Both the position numbers and the translations under genes were made by a program. A model generated the notes under the pieces. That model was not told where the DNA came from. It made no database searches and saw nothing but the letters and a program-made list of their open reading frames with translations. This document shows positions 1 through 5,712 of a stretch of 8,834 nt of DNA, piece after piece (within the stretch, counting starts at the first letter, position 1; every line of letters starts with the position of its first letter). This stretch comes from Alphaproteobacteria bacterium UBA7488 (GTDB lineage Bacteria > Pseudomonadota > Alphaproteobacteria > CAAHEQ01 > UBA3637), in contig DLOI01000062.1 of the NCBI GenBank assembly GCA_002477185.1, forward strand, positions 9,193-18,026, in the 5' to 3' direction.

Positions 1-541
1 ATGCGTGGATGTGGTCGGCGATTTCTTTGACCGACCCGATGGTTTGCGTGTCAACATGGTTGATAATCGTGCTTAAATCATCAATCCATTGTTTTAAATC
101 GCCGCGCACTTGGTTGGTTTGGTTTTGAACGCCGGCAAAGACAGTTCGAAATTCTTTGATTTGTTCGCGCAGCGCATCGGTCAGCGTTTTGGTATAAACG
201 GCGCCTTCTTCGGTCGGATAAACCAATTCGTTTAAATAAGATTGCAATGTTTGAGATTCATATGACAGCAACGCCGAACGGTCAAAATAGGCCGCCACCA
301 AGCCGGCCAAAACAATTGGCAACAACAATCCGCACGTCCCGCCAACAAATTCGGCCGGAGACAAATCGCCGCGGTTTGCCCACCACCCCGAAGATAACAA
401 ATAATCAACGACAAAAAAGAACCAAATTAACGAAAAGACGCCGGCAATCAACGCGCCTTTTTTTTGCCAAAACGACGGCGGCGTCGGTTTGTCCAAATCC
501 GAAAAAAGTTCGTCCGCCTGTTTTGATTTTTGTTTTATCAT
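1..541 (-). CDS. Partial two-TM membrane protein with helical cytoplasmic tail, function unknown
   Basis: This reading frame is open from the ATG at 541 to the left edge (180 codons, no stop), so the C-terminus is missing. The N-terminus is polar (residues 1-28). Two hydrophobic segments follow, at about residues 29-50 and 65-84, joined by a short loop containing two adjacent Trp. After them comes a hydrophilic, Gln/Asp/Glu-rich, helix-prone region (about 95-180) with coiled-coil character. An upstream in-frame ATG exists at 547, but AAGGAG (549-554) is only 1 nt from it and 7 nt from the ATG at 541, so I choose 541. I do not recognise a family. Two N-terminal helices followed by a long helical tail recall polarity or scaffold proteins such as Caulobacter TipN, but this is a resemblance of architecture only. 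The open frame and ribosome binding site make the gene itself fairly certain. Confidence 0.75.
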   Translation of the reverse strand, partial: MIKQKSKQADELFSDLDKPTPPSFWQKKGALIAGVFSLIWFFFVVDYLLSSGWWANRGDLSPAEFVGGTCGLLLPIVLAGLVAAYFDRSALLSYESQTLQSYLNELVYPTEEGAVYTKTLTDALREQIKEFRTVFAGVQNQTNQVRGDLKQWIDDLSTIINHVDTQTIGSVKEIADHIHA

Positions 542-543
542 TT

Positions 544-588
544 TCATGCTCCTTGCCTTTTTAATCGCCGCTCAAACGGCACAGCCAT
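544..588 (-). CDS. Possible 14-codon leader ORF coupled to the membrane-protein gene
   Basis: An ATG at 588 opens a 14-residue frame (MAVPFERRLKRQGA) whose TGA overlaps the upstream ATG of the membrane-protein gene as GCATGA. AGAGG lies only 2 nt before this ATG, which is poor spacing. The frame stays open upstream for about 35 more codons but has no other good start. It could be a short coupled leader peptide, the tail of an upstream gene using a non-canonical start, or chance. The evidence is position and overlap only. Confidence 0.25.
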   Translation of the reverse strand: MAVPFERRLKRQGA

Positions 589-673
589 AACCTCTTTATC
601 CAAAATACATGCGCGGGTGCTTTGTGAGGCGTTTAAGCCTTTGTTTGTGTAAGCCCCCTTTGCCTGTTTAAAA

Positions 674-679
674 ATTATA
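674..679 (-). promoter_or_regulatory. Candidate -10 element for the left-edge membrane protein gene
   Basis: A perfect TATAAT reads on the minus strand, about 135 nt upstream of the start at 541. No good -35 hexamer stands 16-18 nt before it, so the call rests on the -10 alone. Transcription from here would give a leader of about 125 nt that includes the GC-richer 550-660 segment. Confidence 0.3.
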
Positions 680-783
680 CAAAAGTATTGGACTTAAAAT
701 GTACAGAATTTCAAATTGTTCCGCGTTCTTAACAAACAGTTTAATCAGAAATGCGGCATAAATCAATCAAAAAATTAAACAAT

Positions 784-944
784 GTAATTACGAGGTAAAA
801 AAATTATATAACGTTTTGATTTTCAATGATATTAATATTTAAATATTCCAAAGCGAAATTTCGGCAACTTTATATAAGCTTAAAATTAACCTGCTCAGAA
901 TAATGTAATTATTAAGTAATTACAATTATTATACATGTAATTAC
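784..944. repeat. Cluster of GTAATTAC-type palindromic octamers
   Basis: The self-complementary octamer GTAATTAC occurs at 784-791, 916-923 and 937-944, with a one-base variant GTAATTAT at 905-912. The last three start 11 and 21 bp apart, close to one and two helical turns, so they would face the same side of the DNA. Composition alone makes AT-rich octamers fairly common, so an operator role is inference. Confidence 0.4.
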
Positions 945-967
945 TTCCTTTTATGGACGAATGACTA

Positions 968-997
968 ACACGTTGTAAATCAAAGCTTTAAACGTGT
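968..997. repeat. Inverted repeat at the miaA 3' end
   Basis: ACACGTT (968-974) and AACGTGT (991-997) form a perfect 7-bp stem, with a further TAAA/TTTA pairing inside. It spans the miaA stop codon. No T-run follows on the minus strand, so it is not a canonical intrinsic terminator. It may still act as a weak terminator or a 3'-end stabiliser. Confidence 0.35.
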
Positions 998-1831
998 AAA
1001 ATCAATTTCTTGAGTGTTGCTTTCCAACACCAAATCGGCGTTTAATTGATTTTTAAACCACGTAATTTGGCGTTTGGCATAATTGCGCGTGGCTTGTGTC
1101 GACGCACCAACCATTTCCTCACGCGTTATCTCGCCGTTTAAAAAGGCGGTTATTTGGGCGTATCCGATGGCTTTTTTCACACCGCCGCCGGGGTTTTGTT
1201 CGTTGAGCGCGGCCACTTCGTCAATCGCGCCATGGTCCAACATCTTTAAAAATCGCGCATTGCACCGCTGATACAATACATCGCGGGGTGGATTAAGCCA
1301 TATTTTGACAAATTCGGCTTGAACATATTTTTTACGCGGTTGGCGTTGAAACCAAGCCAACGGTTTGCCCGTTGCCCATTGAACCTCTAACGCACGTCTG
1401 AGGCGTTGCGGGTCAACCGCCGTACAATCCTTTACATGGGCTTTAACGTCATCCAACGGCATTTGGCGTACACGTTCGCGGATTTCGGGCGGTACATCGG
1501 GAATTTCATTGATTCCGTTTATCAAAGCATCAATATACATGCCTGTACCGCCGACCACGACGGGATTTTGTATGTGTGCCAACGCGTTGGCGGCGCGTTC
1601 CAACCAATTTAAAACCGTTGAATTTTGATGGCAATTCAAATAGCCGTATAAATAATGGGGGGTGCCTTGCATGTCTTCATTTGTCGGGCGAGCGGTCAAC
1701 AACGGCAAATCGGCGTATACTTGCACCGAATCGGCATTCACAACGGCGCCGTTTAAAGTGCGTGCCATTTTGAGAGCCAAATCCGACTTTCCGCTGGCCG
1801 TGGCACCGGCAATCACGATTATTTTTTTCAT
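980..1831 (-). CDS. miaA: tRNA dimethylallyltransferase MiaA
   Basis: MiaA transfers the dimethylallyl group from DMAPP to N6 of adenosine 37 in tRNAs that read UNN codons, the first step towards ms2i6A; it is cytosolic. The 283-residue product shows a P-loop GATASGKS at 9-16, the DSVQVY motif at 34-39, GGTGMY at 94-99, RRALEV at about 145-150, KKAIGYAQ at 219-226 and TRNYAKRQITWF at 248-259, all in the family order. It is slightly shorter than the usual 300 or so residues. The ATG at 1831 has AAAGG 5 nt upstream. A TTG nine codons earlier (1858) lies about where transcription from the promoter at 1861-1889 should begin, so I reject it. The gene is divergent from lptE and appears monocistronic. 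Confidence 0.96.
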   Translation of the reverse strand: MKKIIVIAGATASGKSDLALKMARTLNGAVVNADSVQVYADLPLLTARPTNEDMQGTPHYLYGYLNCHQNSTVLNWLERAANALAHIQNPVVVGGTGMYIDALINGINEIPDVPPEIRERVRQMPLDDVKAHVKDCTAVDPQRLRRALEVQWATGKPLAWFQRQPRKKYVQAEFVKIWLNPPRDVLYQRCNARFLKMLDHGAIDEVAALNEQNPGGGVKKAIGYAQITAFLNGEITREEMVGASTQATRNYAKRQITWFKNQLNADLVLESNTQEIDFTRLKL

Positions 1832-1860
1832 GTCAACCTTTCTAAAACAAGCTTGCAAAA

Positions 1861-1889
1861 AGCATATCCGAATATCGGCATGTGTTCAA
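1861..1889 (-). promoter_or_regulatory. Sigma70-type promoter of miaA
   Basis: On the minus strand TTGAAC (1884-1889) and TATGCT (1861-1866) are separated by 17 nt, 30 nt upstream of the miaA ATG. The start point should fall near 1854, leaving a leader of roughly 22 nt that contains the ribosome binding site. Confidence 0.6.
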
Positions 1890-1926
1890 GATAAAAAATA
1901 TTGTTTTGTTTTTTTATAAAAAACGC

Positions 1927-1932
1927 TATACT
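1927..1932 (+). promoter_or_regulatory. Candidate -10 element for lptE-holA
   Basis: TATACT sits 27 nt upstream of the lptE ATG. The region before it is a T-rich tract in which TTGTTT (1906-1911) is 15 nt away, a short spacer. An active promoter between the divergent miaA and lptE genes is expected; the exact -35 is uncertain. Confidence 0.35.
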
Positions 1933-1959
1933 GCACGATATCATACGAAAGGAACGGCC

Positions 1960-2463
1960 ATGTTTATGAAATGGATTGCCGCTTTTTTGTTATTGGCCGT
2001 AACCGCTTGCGGGTTTACGCCGTTATATGCGACGTTGGATGACAAACAAGTGACCAACAAAACGGCCGAAATCAACATTGTGCCGATTGACAATTATATG
2101 GGGTATTTGTTGCAAACAAATTTGCGCAACCAATTAAATCCCGAACAAATCAAAGCGCCCCAAAATTACGATTTAATCGTCACATTGCCCGAACCGCTGA
2201 TTAGTGACCAAAACATTCAAGAAGATTTCTTTTCCAGCCGCGAACGGATTATCCAAAAAGCCAATTATAAACTGATTGACCGTAAAACAAAACAAGTTTT
2301 AATTGACACAACAACCAGCGCGACGGGTTCGTACAATATTACATTGGAACCGTATGCAACCTATATGTCCAAAGAACGCGTGCGGGAAAACTTAATTAAA
2401 ATTTTGGCACAAACGATATCGACACACGTTATTTCCTATGTGCGCAAAGAGGTTCATTCGTGA
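1960..2463 (+). CDS. lptE: LPS-assembly lipoprotein LptE
   Basis: LptE is the outer-membrane lipoprotein that plugs the LptD barrel and helps place lipopolysaccharide in the outer leaflet. The 167-residue precursor has a short charged start, a hydrophobic core and a lipobox VTAC at 14-17. The following CGFTPLY is the characteristic mature start of this family. The rest is a small alpha/beta protein of the usual size. AAAGGA (1948-1953) stands 6 nt before the ATG at 1960; a second ATG at 1966 is possible but less well spaced. The gene overlaps holA by 4 nt (GTGA), so the two are cotranscribed and probably translationally coupled. leuS, which often precedes lptE in related genomes, is absent: miaA diverges here instead. 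Confidence 0.88.
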   Translation: MFMKWIAAFLLLAVTACGFTPLYATLDDKQVTNKTAEINIVPIDNYMGYLLQTNLRNQLNPEQIKAPQNYDLIVTLPEPLISDQNIQEDFFSSRERIIQKANYKLIDRKTKQVLIDTTTSATGSYNITLEPYATYMSKERVRENLIKILAQTISTHVISYVRKEVHS

Positions 2464-3488
2464 AGGCAAAACCCTATCAAATCAATGCTTTGCAACGCGA
2501 AATAACCTCTTCGTTTTTGGGGGCTTTGGTGTATGGCGCCGATTTTGGCGTTGTGGATGATACGGCGCAAACGATTGCCAAATTAATTACGCCCGATTTA
2601 AAAGACGAATTTGCCGTTGTGAAAATAACGCCCGCAAAATTTAAGGAAAACCGCCTTATCGCCATAGATGAAGCCAATATGCCTTCGCTGATGGGCGGGC
2701 GGCGTTTAATTTGGGTCAAGGAAGCCGACGGGGCGTGCAGTGAAATTATTGAACGGGCGGGCGAATTAATCAAAACAAACGCCTTTATTTTAATCACGGC
2801 CGATAATTTGCCCAAAAACAATGCGTTAAGGGTGGCGGGCGAAAACCATCCCAAATTTTTAACCGTTGCGTGTTATGCCGACGAAGAAAAAGACATTTCA
2901 AACACCATTCAAACTTTTTTGCGCGAAAACGGCTATACGGCATCAAATAATGCATTGGTTTTATTAAGGGAACGCCTGACCGAAAACCGGTTGACCACCA
3001 AACGCGAATTGGAAAAGCTCATCACCTATATGGGCGATATAAAACAAATCGAAGCCGATGACGTTTTGGCCGTGTCCACCGTATCGTTATCTTCATCGTT
3101 TGACGATTTATGTTTGGCGGTGGCGTCCGGCAATCAAAAAGCGGTACAGGAAAATTACGATTTATTGTTAAGCGCGGGCGAATCTCCCGTTGCCATCGTG
3201 CGCATTTTAATGGGATATTTCAATCGATTGTTGATGGGCGTGACGGCTGTCGCAAAGGGCGAATCCCCCGATTTGGCGGTTAAAAAAGTATTGCGCGCGG
3301 CTCAATTTAAAATGGAACCGGCGGTTAAAACACAATTGCGCATTTGGAAAAAAGATTGGATTATCAAGGCTTTATTCCTATTATCCGATACCGAAAAACA
3401 AACAAAGACATCCGCTATGCCCCCTGAACTGATGTTGGCAAGGGCTTTAATATTATTAACCTCCGTTCCGGCCAAAGCACGCCGTTAG
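2460..3488 (+). CDS. holA: DNA polymerase III delta subunit
   Basis: Delta is the clamp-loader subunit that binds and opens the beta sliding clamp. The 342-residue length is normal for HolA. The N-terminal half has the early YGADFG motif (about 25-30), typical of the clamp-loader AAA-like domain, and the divergent P-loop-free sequence expected of delta. A helical middle and C-terminal domain follow (RILMGYFNRLL around 250-260 and a basic end). The start is GTG at 2460, overlapping the lptE stop. AAAGAGG (2446-2452) is 7 nt upstream, so the coupling is well supported. The lptE-holA pairing is a common proteobacterial arrangement and reinforces both calls. The gene converges on the parB operon, separated by the 1.3-kb accessory gap. 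Confidence 0.92.
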   Translation: MKAKPYQINALQREITSSFLGALVYGADFGVVDDTAQTIAKLITPDLKDEFAVVKITPAKFKENRLIAIDEANMPSLMGGRRLIWVKEADGACSEIIERAGELIKTNAFILITADNLPKNNALRVAGENHPKFLTVACYADEEKDISNTIQTFLRENGYTASNNALVLLRERLTENRLTTKRELEKLITYMGDIKQIEADDVLAVSTVSLSSSFDDLCLAVASGNQKAVQENYDLLLSAGESPVAIVRILMGYFNRLLMGVTAVAKGESPDLAVKKVLRAAQFKMEPAVKTQLRIWKKDWIIKALFLLSDTEKQTKTSAMPPELMLARALILLTSVPAKARR

Positions 3489-3505
3489 GGACTTTTGACA
3501 AATTA

Positions 3506-3554
3506 AATCAAATATAAGTAATTAAATCTTTGATTATATTACATTCTTTTTTTT
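3506..3554 (+). terminator. Weak candidate terminator after holA
   Basis: AATCAAA (3506-3512) and TTTGATT (3529-3535) can pair around a 16-nt loop, and a run of eight T (3547-3554) follows after 11 nt. The stem is AT-rich and the T-run too far away for a canonical intrinsic terminator. Confidence 0.25.
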
Positions 3555-3654
3555 GCATCCCCCATAGCGTTTACAAAAAAATGACATTTGTCAGCCACTC
3601 GCCGAACAATAGGAAATAACCATCATGCATTGGCAAGAAACGGTTGCATTTTTC

Positions 3655-3683
3655 ATAATATCGCTTAATTCTTTTACGTTCAA
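3655..3683 (-). promoter_or_regulatory. Orphan minus-strand sigma70-like promoter
   Basis: On the minus strand TTGAAC (3678-3683) and TATTAT (3655-3660) are spaced by exactly 17 nt. No gene with a credible ribosome binding site follows before the holA 3' end; the only frame is 21 codons. Transcription would run antisense towards holA. A short TGACA/TGTCA stem followed by T7 on the minus strand (about 3574-3592) could end a small RNA. Confidence 0.35.
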
Positions 3684-3706
3684 GTATATATTTAATATAG
3701 GGTGTA

Positions 3707-3750
3707 GACGGCCTTTTCGAAACGATTAAAAGGCTGTCGTTTGACAAACG
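3707..3750. repeat. Two adjacent inverted repeats downstream of the 167-residue gene
   Basis: GACGGCCTTTT (3707-3717) pairs with AAAAGGCTGTC (3728-3738), an 11-bp stem with one G-U pair and a 10-nt loop. A second palindrome, CGTTTG-A-CAAACG, abuts it at 3738-3750. They begin 11 nt beyond the stop of the minus-strand gene at 3761, where a terminator is expected, but no T-run follows on that strand. They may be a factor-independent terminator of non-standard form, a 3' stabiliser or a protein site. Confidence 0.45.
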
Positions 3751-3760
3751 GCACGTTTTA

Positions 3761-4264
3761 TCAGTGTTTTAAAATTTGTTGATTGCGTTTATCGGCCACT
3801 TGCGCATCAACGACACGCGTCCCGCCCATGTGTTTGATAATTTTATGACAACCTGTTATCTTTTTAACATCTTTACGCTCTTGATGAGTTTGTTTATCAC
3901 ACATATCACCAAACGAATCAAATAATTTCATTGGATGTTTGTCTGCCGTCGCGGCATCCGGATAACTTTGGTTAATCGCCGATTGTTCACAAGAACATGC
4001 ATCAAAAGGCGCATTTTGTACCCGTTTGATTTGTTCACCGCTTTCAACTTGATTAAATCGAACTATTCGCTTTTTAAAGCGGGCAAAGTGCGGCGTTTTC
4101 GGATAACACAATCGGTCAATTTGTTTTTTAAACCACCCGAACAAACCGTCATAATTGCCCAGCAAGGTACGCGCATTCACATCCGCCGAATATTTGTTTG
4201 AACATTGCCTGTCGTGAAAGCTTGTGCCATCAAAAACAATACGTTTCATGTCTTTTACTTTCAT
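3761..4264 (-). CDS. Hypothetical Cys/His-rich basic protein, 167 residues
   Basis: I do not recognise this protein. The ATG at 4264 has AAGGA (4272-4276) 7 nt upstream; the frame extends further up without a better start. The product is basic and soluble, with no signal peptide or membrane segment. It has six cysteines (21, 53, 90, 92, 122, 139), with a CSC at 90-92 and histidines near the later ones (110, 127, 140, 145, 167), so metal binding or disulfides are possible. The N-terminus MKRIVFDGTSFHD (6-18) looks like a beta strand and turn. The gene sits alone in the gap between holA and parB, in the same direction as parB but beyond its terminator. It has operator-like repeats at its promoter and paired hairpins after its stop. 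The framing signals argue that it is real; the function is unknown. Confidence 0.6.
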   Translation of the reverse strand: MKVKDMKRIVFDGTSFHDRQCSNKYSADVNARTLLGNYDGLFGWFKKQIDRLCYPKTPHFARFKKRIVRFNQVESGEQIKRVQNAPFDACSCEQSAINQSYPDAATADKHPMKLFDSFGDMCDKQTHQERKDVKKITGCHKIIKHMGGTRVVDAQVADKRNQQILKH

Positions 4265-4303
4265 AGTTTTATCCTTTTTATTTTTCCTACATCGACTGCG
4301 CCC

Positions 4304-4333
4304 TTTGGTTTGACACCTCATTATAAAACCAAA
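4304..4333 (-). promoter_or_regulatory. Perfect -10 bracketed by an inverted repeat (possible operator)
   Basis: On the minus strand TATAAT (4320-4325) lies between TTTGGTTT (4326-4333 read in reverse) and AAACCAAA (4304-4311 read in reverse), an 8-bp inverted repeat with a 14-nt centre. No good -35 is present, which would fit an activator-dependent or repressed promoter. A third element, TTACC-CCTTT-GGTAA (4345-4359), shares the ACCAAAGG core. This lies 40-95 nt before the 167-residue gene. Confidence 0.4.
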
Positions 4334-4403
4334 TGAAACAAAATTTACCCCTTTGGTAACACATGGACGCCAAACCTAAATTCACGACGGCATCTTTTGC
4401 AAA

Positions 4404-4550
4404 TTATCGTAAAAATGATTTCCGAGCCAGTGCTTGCTTGATAAATAACAGCTGAGTGACGCTTGACGTTCTGTAGCAATCGCACGCGGCCAGCAATCCG
4501 ACAAAACCGATAACAATGCGTTTAAATTCTTTTGAAGCTTTGTTTGACAT
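4404..4550 (-). CDS. Small putative lipoprotein, 48 residues
   Basis: ATG at 4550 is preceded by a doubled purine ribosome site (AAAGGA 4 nt upstream) and by a strong promoter at 4585-4613. The product has a charged start (KEFKR, 7-11), a short hydrophobic core (12-22) and a lipobox LAAC at 20-23. A 26-residue mature peptide would begin CDCYRTSS. Asp directly after the lipid-anchored Cys is the inner-membrane retention signal in enterobacteria; whether that rule applies here is unknown. Size and layout resemble entericidin-like or lysis lipoproteins, but the sequence does not. Codons after about residue 24 (AGA, AAG, CAG, ACT, CGG) are unlike those of neighbouring genes, so the tail may be degraded or frameshifted. 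Alternatively the transcript could be a small RNA with a fortuitous frame. Confidence 0.5.
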   Translation of the reverse strand: MSNKASKEFKRIVIGFVGLLAACDCYRTSSVTQLLFIKQALARKSFLR

Positions 4551-4584
4551 TATTTCCTTTCCTTTCACAATTCTGATAATTAAC

Positions 4585-4613
4585 AGTATAATTAAAATTT
4601 AGGACCTTCTCAA
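4585..4613 (-). promoter_or_regulatory. Strong sigma70-type promoter for the 48-residue ORF
   Basis: On the minus strand TTGAGA (4608-4613) and TATACT (4585-4590) are spaced by 17 nt. The start point should be near 4578, giving a leader of about 28 nt with the ribosome binding site. It begins 6 nt beyond the T-run of the parB terminator, so it opens a new transcription unit. Confidence 0.6.
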
Positions 4614-4618
4614 GCATT

Positions 4619-4671
4619 AAAAAAGGGCAATGGATTTAATTTAAAATTTTATTCAAATTAAATCAATTGCC
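4619..4671 (-). terminator. Intrinsic terminator of the rsmG-parA-parB operon
   Basis: Arms 4626-4642 and 4655-4671 form a 17-bp stem with a single G-A mismatch (4632/4665) and a 12-nt loop. On the minus strand the stem is followed by one C and six U (4624-4619). It lies about 150 nt beyond the parB stop. The base of the stem is GC (GGC/GCC); most of the rest is AT. Confidence 0.7.
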
Positions 4672-4818
4672 GATAGTTAACATTTTGGGTTGTTTGCGAT
4701 AAGATTTTTGATTTTTTCTCAGGAACTTTTAACAAAATTTCTAGCCATACATCATTTCACCCGCTTTTCGTTTGAAATGTATCGTTAGAAGAGTCTTGCA
4801 CGTTACCCGATAAATGCT
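4672..4818 (-). other. parB 3' untranslated region
   Basis: This AT-rich stretch lies between the parB stop and its terminator. It holds only an imperfect inverted repeat (ATTTCA at 4753-4758 with TGAAAT at 4773-4778, extended by ATAC/GTAT after a 3-nt bulge). I see no gene on either strand. Confidence 0.5.
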
Positions 4819-5712
4819 TTACCCTTCCAACGCGCCGCCGTTGGTTAAGCGTTGCAAAATGACATCCAATATTTCCAATGATGCAAATTGCACAACGACC
4901 TGCCCTTTTTTGCCGTTCCAATTAATCGAAACGGGCGCGTTTAACAAGCCGCCCAACTCATTTTCCAAAGCGGCAATATCGCTGTCTTTTTGGCGCAACT
5001 TTTGAACACCCGAGGTTTTGGCGTTTTTACGACCCGCAACGCCGCCTTTGGATGTAACTAATTTTTCCGCTTGGCGGACATTCAATCCCTTTTGGATGAT
5101 TTCTTCGGCCAATGCTTCCGCATTTTCGGCATTCAACAACGCGCGCGCATGCCCCGTTGTCAATTGTTTATTTTCAACCAAATGTTTAATCGTTATCGGC
5201 AAATCTAACAATCGCATCATATTGGCAACATGGCTGCGGCTTTTGCCGACAACTTTGGCTAATGCGTCTTGCGTATAATCAAATTCTTGCAACAATCGTT
5301 TATACCCTTCGGCTTCTTCCAATGGGCTTAAATCTTCGCGTTGCAAATTTTCAATGAGCGCCACTTCCAATGTGGCTTGGTCATCAAATTCCTTGACAAT
5401 AACCGGCACTTCGGACAGTCCCGCCAATTTTGATGCACGATAGCGCCGTTCGCCGGCGATAATTTCATAGCGGGCGTTCAAAGTGTGTGTGGTACGCACC
5501 AACAATGGTTGCAAAACGCCTTTTTCGCGAATGGATTCAACTAAATCCGTCAAGGCTTCTTCGGTAAACAAACGGCGCGGTTGAAATGGGCTGGGTACCA
5601 AATCCGCCAAAGAAACGGTTATAATCCCCGCAACGGGCGTGGCAGGCGTTATATCCAAATCCTCGCCCATCAAAGCGCTTAACCCCTTACCCAAACCGAT
5701 TTTTTTATCCAT
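4819..5712 (-). CDS. parB: Chromosome partitioning protein ParB (parS-binding CTPase clamp)
   Basis: ParB binds parS, uses CTP to close as a sliding clamp on DNA, and is moved by ParA to segregate origins. The 297-residue product has the N-terminal ParA-contact motif GLGKGLSALMG (6-16). The CTP-binding ParB/Srx domain has GERRYRA at 87-93 and ENLQREDL at 121-128. A helix-turn-helix follows at about 147-168 (TQDALAKVVGKSRSHVANMMRLL), then a linker and a C-terminal dimerisation region. Length is normal for chromosomal ParB. The ATG at 5712 has AAGGAG 7 nt upstream; the TTG two codons earlier is less well placed. The gene overlaps the end of parA by 8 nt and is the last gene before the terminator at 4619-4671. 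Confidence 0.96.
   Translation of the reverse strand: MDKKIGLGKGLSALMGEDLDITPATPVAGIITVSLADLVPSPFQPRRLFTEEALTDLVESIREKGVLQPLLVRTTHTLNARYEIIAGERRYRASKLAGLSEVPVIVKEFDDQATLEVALIENLQREDLSPLEEAEGYKRLLQEFDYTQDALAKVVGKSRSHVANMMRLLDLPITIKHLVENKQLTTGHARALLNAENAEALAEEIIQKGLNVRQAEKLVTSKGGVAGRKNAKTSGVQKLRQKDSDIAALENELGGLLNAPVSINWNGKKGQVVVQFASLEILDVILQRLTNGGALEG

Larger units (their letters stand above)
660..979. other. AT-rich intergenic region with no gene seen
   Basis: Between the membrane-protein gene and the miaA stop I see no open frame with a ribosome binding site and no tRNA-like structure. The notable content is a set of GTAATTAC-like octamers (784, 905, 916, 937), listed separately, and a very AT-rich stretch at about 800-900. 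Confidence 0.7.

Noticed and set aside
247..564. A 105-codon plus-strand frame at the left end
   Set aside because: It is antisense to a continuous open frame with a good ribosome site and plausible membrane segments. Its Arg/Thr/Lys-rich translation looks like a reverse-strand shadow.
1832..1858. TTG at 1858 as the miaA start
   Set aside because: It lies about at the expected transcription start and has no ribosome site; ATG at 1831 has AAAGG at 5 nt and begins right before the P-loop strand.
4265..4403. Possible continuation of the 48-residue ORF by frameshift
   Set aside because: Both alternative frames stop within about 35 codons and give no recognisable domain, so a pseudogene cannot be supported from this sequence alone.
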